Translations under genes and position numbers: made by a program
Assembly (NCBI RefSeq): GCF_001898805.1
Contig: NZ_MKVJ01000003.1
Span: 151,807-195,360 of the forward strand
Reading direction: 5' to 3'
DNA length: 43,554 nt
Origin: Leifsonia sp. 71-9
GTDB taxonomy: Bacteria; Actinomycetota; Actinomycetes; Actinomycetales; Microbacteriaceae
Notes under the pieces: generated by a model
Database searches by the model: none
Told to the model about the DNA's origin: nothing
The model's input: the letters and a program-made list of their open reading frames with translations, nothing else
Shown here: piece after piece, positions 24,543-32,641 of the stretch
How the letters are laid out: every line of letters starts with the position of its first letter
Position numbering within the stretch: position 1 is the stretch's first letter

Positions 24543-24571
24543 ACGGTAGGCCGGTCGGGCCGTGTTGTGAA
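24543..24571 (-). promoter_or_regulatory. Candidate dps promoter
   Basis: On the minus strand TTCACA (24571-24566) and TACCGT (24548-24543) are separated by 17 bp, about 34 bp upstream of the dps start. Confidence 0.4.
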
Positions 24572-24613
24572 CGGGGTTGACGGGTCGCATCGGCCGTCCC
24601 TCCCGTTCGATGA

Positions 24614-24625
24614 GTACATGTGTAC
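24614..24625. promoter_or_regulatory. TetR-type operator overlapping its own promoter
   Basis: GTACA-TG-TGTAC, ten bases before the TetR start codon. The last half-site runs into TACGCT (24623-24628), a possible -10 box that ends six bases before the ATG, so the mRNA would be leaderless. It resembles the operator at 25276-25289. Confidence 0.6.
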
Positions 24626-24634
24626 GCTGACGGG

Positions 24635-25210
24635 ATGGTGGACAGCTCTCCCGGGGAGGCGCGCAGACCGCGCCGCCACGACCCGGCCCGGCGCGACCGG
24701 ATCATCGACGCCTGCCTCGACGTGATCGCCGACCGCGGGGTCGCCGGCACGACGCACCGCCGGGTGGCGGAGGCCGCCGACGTGTCCCTGGGCTCGATGA
24801 CCTACCACTTCACCGGGATGGACGCCCTCCTCGCCGAGGCGTTCGACCGCTTCGCGCGCGCGTTCAGCACCGGGTTCGAGGCGAGCATGGCGGAGTGCGC
24901 CTCGGCCGCCGACGCCAGGGAGGCGCTCGCGCACCACATCCTGCACGAGGTCTTCGGCACTCCCCGCGAGCTCGTGCTGACGCAGGAGCTCTACACGCTG
25001 GCGGCCCGCGACCCCCGCTACCGGACCATCACGAACGGGTGGATGGGGCGCAGCCGTGCCGTGCTCGAGCGCTTCTTCGACCCCGTGACGGCGGGCATCC
25101 TGGACGCGCTCGTCGAGGGGATGACGCTGCACCGCGCTCTGGACGTGGACCCGTACGACGCCTCCGCGGTGCGGACCGCTATCGACCGGGTCGCGGGCGG
25201 AGCCTCCTGA
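24635..25210 (+). CDS. TetR-family transcriptional repressor
   Basis: 191 residues from the ATG at 24635 (an upstream GTG at 24620 lies within the operator). The helix-turn-helix is IIDACLDVIADRGVAGTTHR followed by RVAEAADVSLGSMTYHF. The C-terminal domain has the TetR_C shape with RELVLTQELYTLAARDPRYR. A matching palindrome covers the promoter of the acetyltransferase gene 80 bp downstream, so it probably represses itself and that gene. Confidence 0.9.
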   Translation: MVDSSPGEARRPRRHDPARRDRIIDACLDVIADRGVAGTTHRRVAEAADVSLGSMTYHFTGMDALLAEAFDRFARAFSTGFEASMAECASAADAREALAHHILHEVFGTPRELVLTQELYTLAARDPRYRTITNGWMGRSRAVLERFFDPVTAGILDALVEGMTLHRALDVDPYDASAVRTAIDRVAGGAS

Positions 25211-25275
25211 GCGGTGCGTGGTGCACCCGCCTGGCGGGACCGATCATGCCGGTGTGAAAAGCACCCGCCACGCAA

Positions 25276-25289
25276 TGTACGATCGTACA
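25276..25289. promoter_or_regulatory. Operator with embedded -10 box before the acetyltransferase gene
   Basis: TGTACGATCGTACA is a perfect 14-bp palindrome ending one base before the ATG at 25291. It contains TACGAT (25278-25283) as a likely -10 box, with GTGAAA 18 bp upstream as a weak -35. Initiation seven bases past the -10 would fall on the ATG, giving a leaderless transcript. Confidence 0.7.
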
Positions 25290-25290
25290 C

Positions 25291-25872
25291 ATGAGTCACG
25301 ACTACTTCGCCGGCGACCCGCGCACCAACCGCGAGCGGATGCTCGCCGGTGACCTCTACATCTCCGACGACCCCGAGAGCGAGCGCCTCGCCCACCACGG
25401 CGCGCAGCTCGCCGACGCCTATCACCGCGCCTACATCGCCGGCGACGATGGCTACCGTGCGATCCTCGAGGACCTCCTCGGATCGCTGGGCGACGACGCG
25501 TTCGTCAAGCCGCCGCTGTTCGTCGACTACGGCGCGCACATCACGATCGGCGCCCGCACCTTCGTCAACTACAACCTCGTCGCGCTCGATGTCGCGAGCA
25601 TCACCATCGGCGAGGACTGCCAGATCGGCCCCAACGTCCAGCTGCTGACCCCCACGCATCCCATCGACCCGCAGCCCCGCAAAGACAAGCTGGAGGCGGC
25701 GGAGCCGATCGTCATCGGCGACAACGTCTGGCTCGGCGGCGGCGCGATCGTCTGCCCGGGCGTCACGATCGGCGACAACAGCGTGATCGGCGCCGGCTCG
25801 GTGGTCACCCGTGACATCCCGGCGAACGTCGTCGCCGTCGGCAACCCCGCGAGAGTGCTCCGCGAGATCTGA
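25291..25872 (+). CDS. Sugar O-acetyltransferase (maltose/galactoside acetyltransferase type)
   Basis: 193 residues. N-terminal Mac domain (RTNRERMLAGDLYISDDPE), then hexapeptide repeats (ITIGARTFVNYNLVALDV, ITIGEDCQIGPNVQL) with the catalytic His in LTPTHPIDPQPR, and the end NPARVLREI. It transfers acetyl from acetyl-CoA to a sugar hydroxyl, as in the LacA/Maa family. There is no room for a ribosome-binding site between the operator and the ATG, fitting a leaderless mRNA. Confidence 0.92.
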   Translation: MSHDYFAGDPRTNRERMLAGDLYISDDPESERLAHHGAQLADAYHRAYIAGDDGYRAILEDLLGSLGDDAFVKPPLFVDYGAHITIGARTFVNYNLVALDVASITIGEDCQIGPNVQLLTPTHPIDPQPRKDKLEAAEPIVIGDNVWLGGGAIVCPGVTIGDNSVIGAGSVVTRDIPANVVAVGNPARVLREI

Positions 25873-25945
25873 GTCTCGCTCCCCGCTGTACTTAACTTGC
25901 GGCCGTTCCACGCAGGCGTGCGCATCGCCGTGCGAGCCTTGCGGC

Positions 25946-26161
25946 ATGACTGCCGGTTCCGAATCCATCCCCGTCGGATCGCTCTGGGAGCGGACGACCG
26001 ACCGGCGCTGTGTCGTCGTCACCGGCCGCGTCGACCTGGGCTACGGCATGTCGGACGTGTACTGGGCGGGCACGGGAGGCTACATCGGCACCGGCCGGTG
26101 CGGCTCGCACGTCTGGCTGTCCCGCTACCGTCCCGCCGAGGCGGAGGGCTCGAGCAGCTGA
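25946..26161 (+). CDS. Small protein of unknown function
   Basis: 71 residues from the ATG at 25946 (weak upstream site). It looks like a small beta-barrel: VGSLWERTTDRRCVVVTG, then GGYIGTGRCGSHVWLSRY. Codon use is that of a real gene. The last 37 bp overlap the 3' end of the convergent glycosidase gene. No family recognised. Confidence 0.5.
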   Translation: MTAGSESIPVGSLWERTTDRRCVVVTGRVDLGYGMSDVYWAGTGGYIGTGRCGSHVWLSRYRPAEAEGSSS

Positions 26162-27300
26162 AGCGTGCGGATGTACCAGCCGGCCTGCGCCGGGCTCCAC
26201 CAGGTGGTGATCGAACCGGTCTGCACGGTCGGGTAGTACCAGCCGGACGAGTACTGCGCCGCGATGTCGTCGAGCATCGCGCGCGCACCGGAGGTGTCGC
26301 CCATCAGGGCGGCGGCGTACGCCATCGGGGTGGCCGCCTCCGCCTGGCCGAGCTGGTTCGACCGCCAGCCCGGCCAGCGGGCGGTGATGGCGGCCCAGGA
26401 GTCCGCGGCTCTCGCGTCTCCGGCCGGCACCACTCCGAAGTCGACCGGGAAGTACTGGGCCATGCTCTGGGCGTAGAAGGCGCCCGAGAGGGTGGGGGTG
26501 ACCGAATCGTGCCAGCTCCAGAGGCTCGTCTGCGCGTTCCACTGCTTGGCGATGATCGCGGCTCGGGTCGTCGCGGCCCATGATCCGTAGGTGGTGGCCT
26601 GCGCGGTGCGGCCGAGGGCGCTCTCCAGCGCTGCGAAGTCGCGCAGGCCGGCGTAGACCTCGGCGTTGTCCATGAGGTAGGCGACGTTGTAGGTGAAGGT
26701 CGCCTGGGTCAGTCCGGAGGCCTTCCGGATGCCGGCGGGGGAGGATCCCAGCAGGTTCGCGACGTGCTCGTACGCTCCGATGCGGGAGACGAGCGTGCTC
26801 TTCGCGGCTGCGTCGCCGTCCTTCCACAGCTGGGCGACGACCATGAGGGTGGTCGCCGCGTAGCTGTCGACCGAGTCGTACGAGCCGGTCGAGACCTCTG
26901 CGCCCTTCACGATGGCGTAGTCGTCGATCGTGTAGCGTCCGCCGTCCGCGGTCGGCGCCGTGTTGAGGTGCGCGTAGACCCAGTCGACCCACCGCTCGGC
27001 GGCGGTGACCGAGGCGGGCGATCCCTCGGCGAGCAGGCCGAGAGCCGCGTAGTTGCCGAAGTAGGGATTCACGCCGCCGCTGCCGTGCAGGATCGCACCG
27101 GTGGAGCGCTGCTGTCCGCGGATCATGGCGGCCTGCGTGGCCATCCGTGCCGCGATCGAACCCGCGTCCCAGCCGTCGGCCGTCGTGCCCGCTGCGCTCG
27201 CCGTCCCCGCTGCGCTCGCCGCTCCGGCCGTGACCGGACCGAGCACCAGCGCCAGCCCGACCGCCGCCGCCAGCACGGCCGTGGATCTCTTCGACATCAT
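26125..27300 (-). CDS. Secreted six-hairpin (alpha/alpha)6 glycosidase-like protein
   Basis: 391 residues. A signal peptide (KRSTAVLAAAVGLALVLG, cleavage near AGAASA) leads to an all-helical protein with repeated aromatic/Asp helices (YTIDDYAIVKGAEV, YDSVDSYAATTLMVVAQLW, FTYNVAYLMDNAEVYAGLRD, WWSPAQAGWYIRTL), typical of six-hairpin glycosidases. The exact GH family is not clear. The GH76 Asp-Asp signature is not obvious, although GH76 activity would complement the GH92 enzyme in this window. The first ATG (27300) has AGGAGG five bases upstream. Confidence 0.72.
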   Translation of the reverse strand: MMSKRSTAVLAAAVGLALVLGPVTAGAASAAGTASAAGTTADGWDAGSIAARMATQAAMIRGQQRSTGAILHGSGGVNPYFGNYAALGLLAEGSPASVTAAERWVDWVYAHLNTAPTADGGRYTIDDYAIVKGAEVSTGSYDSVDSYAATTLMVVAQLWKDGDAAAKSTLVSRIGAYEHVANLLGSSPAGIRKASGLTQATFTYNVAYLMDNAEVYAGLRDFAALESALGRTAQATTYGSWAATTRAAIIAKQWNAQTSLWSWHDSVTPTLSGAFYAQSMAQYFPVDFGVVPAGDARAADSWAAITARWPGWRSNQLGQAEAATPMAYAAALMGDTSGARAMLDDIAAQYSSGWYYPTVQTGSITTWWSPAQAGWYIRTLQLLEPSASAGR

Positions 27301-27379
27301 GTTCGCCTCCTCGGGACCCCGATTTATTGCTCAAACTACGGTGCGGAATCCGGGAGCCGAAGGGCGATTCCCGCCAGCG

Positions 27380-27409
27380 GTACTTAACTTTTGGGAGCGG
27401 CTACTTAAC
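27380..27409. repeat. TACTTAAC motifs flanking the glycosidase region
   Basis: GTACTTAACTT at 27380-27390 and TACTTAAC at 27402-27409 lie upstream of the glycosidase gene. The same 11-mer GTACTTAACTT occurs at 25888-25898, at the other end of the glycosidase/small-gene pair. They are unusually AT-rich for this genome and may be regulator sites or the duplicated ends of an insertion. Confidence 0.6.
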
Positions 27410-27450
27410 GCGCTCGACGGTCTGATTAGCGCGGCGCCTAGGCTGGAATA

Positions 27451-28263
27451 ATGCCGCACCTCCGTATCGCCGACGTCGACGTCTACGAGGAGGTCGCCGG
27501 TGCCGGCGACCCCGTCCTCCTGCTGCACGGCGGGTTCTGCTCGCTGGAGTCGCTGCGGGCGCAGAGCGACGCGCTCGTCGCCGACCATCGCGTCTTCGCC
27601 TTCGAGCGGCCGGGCCACGGTCGCTCGGCGGACGTGGAGGGCGAGTACAGCTACGAGCGCGGGCTCGCCGAGACGGTCGCCTATCTCGACGCGAAGGGCC
27701 TCGACCGGGTCGACGTCATCGGCTACAGCGACGGAGCCATCCTCGGACTGCTGCTCGCGCTGCGGCATCCCGAGCGCGTGCGGTCGCTCGTCGCGATCAG
27801 CGCCAACCTCGACCCGTCCGCCTTCACGCACTCGCCCGAGGCGGCGGACGCCGTGGTGCTCGAACCTCTGGGGCTGCCCGCGCACGTCGCCGACGCCGGG
27901 GAGCCGGAGCCGGACGCGGAGCGCATGCACTACGACCGGCTCTCGCCCGACGGGCCGGAGCACGCCGACGTCGTCCTCGCGAAGCTGTTCCGGCTCTGGA
28001 CCTCGGAACCGCGCATCGATCCGGCCGAGCTCGGCCGGATCGCCGCCCCCACCCTCGTGATGTCCGGGGACCGCGACACCATCCGCCCGGACCACAGCCT
28101 CCTGATCGCGTCGTCGATCCCGGGCGCGCAGCTCGCGATCGTGCCGGGCGCGACGCACGGGCTCGTGGCCGAGCGCCCCGAGCTGATCGCCGCGATCGTG
28201 CGCGGGTTCCTCGACGGGGTACGGCTCGGCGAGGCGCGGACGTCCGGGCGCCCGCAGGACTGA
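27451..28263 (+). CDS. Alpha/beta-fold hydrolase
   Basis: 270 residues. LLLHGGFCSLES is the oxyanion-hole strand, VIGYSDGAILGLLLA the nucleophile elbow (Ser in GYSDGA), MSGDRDTI carries the acid, and GATHGLV the catalytic His. The fold matches small esterases and lactonases. The substrate is unknown. Confidence 0.9.
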   Translation: MPHLRIADVDVYEEVAGAGDPVLLLHGGFCSLESLRAQSDALVADHRVFAFERPGHGRSADVEGEYSYERGLAETVAYLDAKGLDRVDVIGYSDGAILGLLLALRHPERVRSLVAISANLDPSAFTHSPEAADAVVLEPLGLPAHVADAGEPEPDAERMHYDRLSPDGPEHADVVLAKLFRLWTSEPRIDPAELGRIAAPTLVMSGDRDTIRPDHSLLIASSIPGAQLAIVPGATHGLVAERPELIAAIVRGFLDGVRLGEARTSGRPQD

Positions 28264-28281
28264 GCGCCCGGACGCACGCGG

Positions 28282-28734
28282 TCAGTCCGCCTGCGGAGCC
28301 TCGACGTCGACGATCCAGGTGACGCCGAACCGGTCGGTGAGCATCCCGAAGCCGGCGCTCCATGCCGAGGCCGCGAGGGGCTCGACGATGGTCGCGCCCT
28401 CCGCCAGGGCCGCCCAGTAGCCGGTCGCCTCGTCGAGACTGCCGGCGCGGACCGAGACGAAGAACGGCTGGTCCGTGATCGTGGCGCCGTTCTCGCGCCG
28501 CGTCCCGCCCGCGAAGGCGTCCGTGCGGCCCGGGATGTCGTACGCCATGACGCGGAAGCCGTTCTGCGCCTGCAGGGCGCCGAAGACGACCTTGCCGGCG
28601 TCGGGCAGCTCGGCCGGCATCCCGAGCTCGCCGTAGGTCGTGGCGAAGACCTGGCCGCCGAAGACGCCCTGGTAGAAGTCGAGCGCGGCCCGCGCCGTGC
28701 CGGGGAAGTTGAGGTGGGTGATGGTCGTGAGCAT
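28282..28734 (-). CDS. VOC-family (glyoxalase/PhnB-like) protein
   Basis: 150 residues from the ATG at 28734, which has AGGAGG upstream (ACTC spacing). The PhnB-type vicinal-oxygen-chelate fold is shown by THLNFPGTARAALDFYQGVF, VMAYDIPGRTDAF and FGMLTDRFGVTWIVDV. No metal ligand set is certain, as is usual for PhnB-like members. It is divergent from a WYL regulator 101 bp away, which probably controls it. Confidence 0.9.
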   Translation of the reverse strand: MLTTITHLNFPGTARAALDFYQGVFGGQVFATTYGELGMPAELPDAGKVVFGALQAQNGFRVMAYDIPGRTDAFAGGTRRENGATITDQPFFVSVRAGSLDEATGYWAALAEGATIVEPLAASAWSAGFGMLTDRFGVTWIVDVEAPQAD

Positions 28735-28835
28735 GAGTCCTCCTGATCGGTGATCGCGGCGCCGTCGGCCCGCAGAACCGATGCTCACCGCAGTGGAGGA
28801 CAATTAGCGTCCTCGACTGCGAGCAGAATGGACCC

Positions 28836-29807
28836 GTGATCGAGACCTCGTCGCGGCTGCTCGCGCTGCTGTCGCTGCTGCAGACGCGCCGCGACTGGGC
28901 GGGCCGCGCCCTCGCCGAGCGGCTCGACGTCACCACCCGGACCGTCCGCCGGGACGTCGATCGGCTGCGGGAGCTGGGCTACCGCATCGACGCCGTGATG
29001 GGGCCCGACGGCGGCTACCGACTGGCCGCCGGCTCGGAGCTCCCGCCGCTGCTGCTCGACGACGAGCAGGCCGTCGCGATCGCCGTCGCCCTTCAGAACG
29101 CGCCCGCGAGTGGAGCGGACATCGCCGAGGCCGCCGAGCGGGCGTTGCTCACGGTGCGGCAGGTCATGCCGTCCCGGCTGCGGCACCGGATCGACGGCGT
29201 GCGCTTCACCGGCGCGAGCCCCGCGGTACGCGTCGACCCCGCCGTGCTCGAGACGGTCAGCGAGCACGTGCGCCTGCACCGCACCCTCCGCTTCGACTAC
29301 GGCGACGGGCAGCGGGATGCTCCGCCGCGCCGGGCCGAACCGCACGGCCTCGTCGCCCGCGGCGGCTTCTGGTACCTCGTCGCCTGGGACGTCGACCGTG
29401 ACGACTGGCGGACCTTCCGCCTCGACCGGCTGTCACCCCGTATCCCCTCCGGCCCGTCGTTCGCACCGCGCGCCGTGCCGACCGGCGACGTCGACACGTT
29501 CCTCTCGACACGGTTCAAGGGCGCGACGGAGGCGGACCGCTGGCCCTGCGTCGGCCGCGTCGAGATCGACCTTCCGTTGCGGGAGGTCGCGCCGTGGGTG
29601 GGCGACGGCGAGGCCGCCTCGCTGTCGGACCGGACGACGCTCGTCACGCTCGGGTCATGGTCGTGGACCGGCCTGCTGGCGTCGGTGCTGCGGTTCGACG
29701 CCCCCTTCCGCATCGTCGAGCCGCCCGAGCTCGCGGCGGCGGCGGAGGAGCTGGCGGCCCGATTGGCGGGATCGCACGGACCGCTCTCCGCCCGGAATCA
29801 GCCCTGA
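28836..29807 (+). CDS. WYL-domain transcriptional regulator (YafY/DeoR-like)
   Basis: 323 residues from GTG at 28836. N-terminal winged helix-turn-helix: SSRLLALLSLLQTRRDWAGR, LAERLDVTTRTVRRDVDRL, GPDGGYRL. The middle is the WYL domain (HGLVARGGFWYLVAWDVDRD, WRTFRLDRLS), and the C-terminal WCX extension follows. Divergent from the VOC gene, its likely target. Confidence 0.9.
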   Translation: MIETSSRLLALLSLLQTRRDWAGRALAERLDVTTRTVRRDVDRLRELGYRIDAVMGPDGGYRLAAGSELPPLLLDDEQAVAIAVALQNAPASGADIAEAAERALLTVRQVMPSRLRHRIDGVRFTGASPAVRVDPAVLETVSEHVRLHRTLRFDYGDGQRDAPPRRAEPHGLVARGGFWYLVAWDVDRDDWRTFRLDRLSPRIPSGPSFAPRAVPTGDVDTFLSTRFKGATEADRWPCVGRVEIDLPLREVAPWVGDGEAASLSDRTTLVTLGSWSWTGLLASVLRFDAPFRIVEPPELAAAAEELAARLAGSHGPLSARNQP

Positions 29808-29884
29808 TTGCGGGCTTGCCCCGCCGCTGCAGCACACGGAAACTATACGAATGCATGGGGATGGGAATGCGGGGGTGCGTGTCG

Positions 29885-30097
29885 ATGCCGTTCAAGCGAG
29901 TCGCTGAGGAGATGCGCGACATCTACGCGAACGCGATCGCGCAAGCCGTCCACGACGGCGACACCCCGCCGCCCGACCTCGTCGCCTCCTGGGCGTTCTA
30001 CGACGCCGCGCTGCGGGAGGGGCGGACGGCGGTGCTGCTGCGGGACCGGGCGACGGCGGATCCCGCCGAGGACGCCGGCCGGCCGGACGGCCGCTGA
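29885..30097 (+). CDS. Small helical protein of unknown function
   Basis: 70 residues from the ATG at 29885; in-frame starts upstream (29852-29879) are also possible. Helical: FKRVAEEMRDIYANAIAQAV, then DLVASWAFYDAALREGRTAV. No family recognised. It stops 23 bp before the remnant of a YCII gene. Confidence 0.55.
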   Translation: MPFKRVAEEMRDIYANAIAQAVHDGDTPPPDLVASWAFYDAALREGRTAVLLRDRATADPAEDAGRPDGR

Positions 30098-30120
30098 ACC
30101 TCACGACCCGGGTCGTGCCG

Positions 30121-30234
30121 TCATTCGCGCACCTCCGCGCACCGGCACGACGTGGCGATCTTCGCGCCCCACTCGAGCGCGGCCTCTCGCGACGGCAGCT
30201 CCCGCACGCGGAATCCGCCTCCCAGCTGCTCCAT
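30121..30234 (-). pseudogene. C-terminal remnant of a YCII-family protein
   Basis: Read on the minus strand this gives 37 residues, including QLGGGFRVRELPSREAALEW and GAKIATSCRCAEVRE. This is the last third of a YCII-related protein, normally 110-130 residues; the preceding two thirds are absent. The sequence next to the break (30246 onward) is unrelated and coding on the other strand, marking a deletion or recombination junction. Confidence 0.65.
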
Positions 30235-30245
30235 CGCTGGGGATC

Positions 30246-30557
30246 GTGCAGTTCGGGATCGCCTACAAGAACCCGTGCGCGCGACACGGCCCCGTCCCGG
30301 CGGAGGCGTTCGACCGCCTGAATGGCGGGATCGTCACCGAGGAGCGGTCGCTCTGGCCGATCGGCAGCGTCTGCGTCTGGGCTCGGGCCGACCCGGACGG
30401 GCAGGTCACGGAGGCGACGGTCCGCTCGCACGTGGGCGATTACGGCACCTCTCTCGTGACCTACGGTCTGGCTGCGGGTGGCCTCGTATCGTTCATCTCC
30501 GGAGTGATTCCCGCGTCCGTCTACGCCCGCGACCGCCGCAGCAGCCAGACGAAGTAG
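30246..30557 (+). CDS. Orphan open frame, possibly a 5'-truncated gene
   Basis: 103 residues if started at the GTG of 30246, with no good ribosome-binding site. Third positions are about 85% G or C, as in real genes here, so it is probably coding or was so recently. It includes IAYKNPCARHGPVPAEAFDR and SLWPIGSVCVWARADPDG. No family recognised. It begins directly at the YCII junction and overlaps the 3' end of the permease gene by 37 bp. Confidence 0.4.
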   Translation: MQFGIAYKNPCARHGPVPAEAFDRLNGGIVTEERSLWPIGSVCVWARADPDGQVTEATVRSHVGDYGTSLVTYGLAAGGLVSFISGVIPASVYARDRRSSQTK

Positions 30558-32623
30558 GGCGCCCCGACGAGGGCGATCATCAGGCCGGCGGGCAGCTGCG
30601 AGGGTGCGATCAGGGTGCGGCCGAGGGTGTCGGCGACGCAGACGAGCAGCGCGCCGAGCAGCATGGCGACCGGGATGGTGCGGCCGTGGCGCGCTCCGAC
30701 CAGGCCGCGGGCGAGGTGCGGGGCGATGAGGCCGACGAAGCCGACGACGCCCACCGCCACGACGCTCACGGCGGCGAGCACGGCGGCGATGGCGAGCACC
30801 GTGACGCGGGTGCGCTCCAGGCGGAGGCCGAGGATGCGCGGGGTGTCGTCGTCGACGGCGAGCAGGTCGAGGCGGCGGCGCATCCCGAACAGCACGGGGA
30901 CGGCGATCAGGAGCGCGACGGCGACGGGCGCCACATCGGGCAGGGTGCGGCCGTAGGTCGTGCCCGAGAGCCAGGTGAGGATGCGCGGGGTCTGCCACGG
31001 GTCGGCGCGAAGCAGCAGAAAAGCGGTGATGGCGGTGAGGCCGTATCCGCAGCCGATGCCGACCAGGACGAAGCGGTCGGGCAGGAGGCCGCCGCGCCAG
31101 GCGAGCAGGGCGATCAGCCCGAAAGTGGCGAGGCCCATCACGACGGCCATGACGATGAGCAGCGGTCGCCCTCCGGCCATCCCGGACGTCACGACGATGA
31201 CCGCGCCGAGGCCCGCCCCGGCGGTGATGCCGAGGATGCCGGGTTCGGCGAGCGGGTTGCGCACGGTGCTCTGCACGACGCAGCCGGCCAGGGCGAGCGC
31301 GGCTCCGGCGAGGGCGGCGGCCAGGATGCGCGGGAGGCGCTCGTCCAGGGCGCGGGCCACGAGGTCGGGGGCTCCGCCCTGCAGCCAGAGCGCGATGTCG
31401 CCGGTGCGCAGCCAGAGGCTTCCGGCCAGCATGCCGATCACGGCCGCGGCGGCGAGCAGCACGCCGGCGACCACGAGGACGATGACGAACCGGCGGCGGG
31501 AGCGCACGGCGATGCGTGCGCCGGGCGGCTGGCGCACCGATCCCGAGTCGCGCAGACGCATCGCCAGCGCCACGATGATCACCGCGCCGAGCGCGGCGGT
31601 CGGGATGCCGGTGGGGATGGAGGCGGCGGCTTCGGCGCCGAGGATCGCGCGGAGGGTGGCGTCGGCGAGCAGGATGAGCAGCGCGCCCATCAGGCCGGAG
31701 GCGGGGATCAGCAGCACGTGCCGGTTGAGCGACGGCACCCGCGCGGCGATCAGGCGGGTCAGGACCGGGGCGCCGAGCCCGACGAAAGCGATCGGACCGG
31801 CGACGGTCACGGCGACGGCGGTGAGCAGCACGGCGCTCACGACCGCGAGCAGGCGGGTGGAGCGGATGGGCACGCCGAGGGAAGCGGCGGTGTCGTCGCC
31901 GAGTCGCAGCACGTCGAGGCGGCGGGAGAGCAGCAGGACGAGGGCCACGACCGCGACGATCAGCGGGATGGCGCGCGTCGACGCGTCGAGGTTGAGCTGA
32001 GCGAGGGAGCCGCTGCCCCACGCGAACAGCCCGGTTGTGCGCTCCTTGAACAGGATGAGGAGCATCGCCGTGGCCGCATCCAGGGCCATCGCGATGGCCG
32101 AGCCGGCGAGGATGAGGCGGGTGGTGCCCGTGCCTGCGCCCCGCCCGGCGACGCCCAGGACGAGCGCGGCCGCGGCCAGGCCGCCGACGAAGGCGACGCC
32201 TCCCGAGGCCCAGAGCGGCACGGAGAGGCCGAACGCGGCGACGGCCGAGAGGGCGAAGTACGAGCCGGCGCTGACGGCGAGCGTGTCCGGCGAGGCCAGC
32301 ACGTTGCGCGTCACCGACTGCAGCAGCGCCCCGGCCGCGCCGAGCGCGACGCCGACGGCGATGCCCGCGAGCAGGCGGGGGAGGCGGGAGCCGGTCAGCA
32401 CGTCGGCGACCGGAACGCCGCCGACCGTCTCGCGCGCGCCCGCGGCGTAGCGCAGGAGGTCCCACATCCCGATCCCCGACGTGCCCTGCGTCACGTGCCA
32501 CATCCCGACCAGGACGACGGCGACGAGCAGGGCGACCAGCACGGCCGCCCCGCCCGCTCCGCCACGGAGCCCCGTATCGGCGACCGGGCGCGGCCCGGTC
32601 GCGGCGATCCGGGAGGTGCTCAC
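30521..32623 (-). CDS. FhuB-type double FecCD iron-siderophore permease
   Basis: 700 residues from GTG at 32623. Two FecCD domains are fused in tandem, about 20-355 and 375-700, each with some ten membrane helices. Repeated family motifs occur in both halves: SRLPRLLAGIAVGVALGAAG with LLQSVTRNVLASPDTL, and ERLPRILAAALAGAALALAG with VVQSTVRNPLAEPGIL. One chain thus supplies both membrane subunits of the importer, as in FhuB. It lies 18 bp behind the substrate-binding protein gene in an iron-box operon. Confidence 0.93.
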   Translation of the reverse strand: MSTSRIAATGPRPVADTGLRGGAGGAAVLVALLVAVVLVGMWHVTQGTSGIGMWDLLRYAAGARETVGGVPVADVLTGSRLPRLLAGIAVGVALGAAGALLQSVTRNVLASPDTLAVSAGSYFALSAVAAFGLSVPLWASGGVAFVGGLAAAALVLGVAGRGAGTGTTRLILAGSAIAMALDAATAMLLILFKERTTGLFAWGSGSLAQLNLDASTRAIPLIVAVVALVLLLSRRLDVLRLGDDTAASLGVPIRSTRLLAVVSAVLLTAVAVTVAGPIAFVGLGAPVLTRLIAARVPSLNRHVLLIPASGLMGALLILLADATLRAILGAEAAASIPTGIPTAALGAVIIVALAMRLRDSGSVRQPPGARIAVRSRRRFVIVLVVAGVLLAAAAVIGMLAGSLWLRTGDIALWLQGGAPDLVARALDERLPRILAAALAGAALALAGCVVQSTVRNPLAEPGILGITAGAGLGAVIVVTSGMAGGRPLLIVMAVVMGLATFGLIALLAWRGGLLPDRFVLVGIGCGYGLTAITAFLLLRADPWQTPRILTWLSGTTYGRTLPDVAPVAVALLIAVPVLFGMRRRLDLLAVDDDTPRILGLRLERTRVTVLAIAAVLAAVSVVAVGVVGFVGLIAPHLARGLVGARHGRTIPVAMLLGALLVCVADTLGRTLIAPSQLPAGLMIALVGAPYFVWLLRRSRA

Positions 32624-32641
32624 TGTGCGGTCACCGCGCGG

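Noticed and set aside
26125-27300. Firm GH76 alpha-1,6-mannanase call
   Set aside because: The helical fold fits, but the adjacent Asp-Asp catalytic signature of GH76 is not clearly present.
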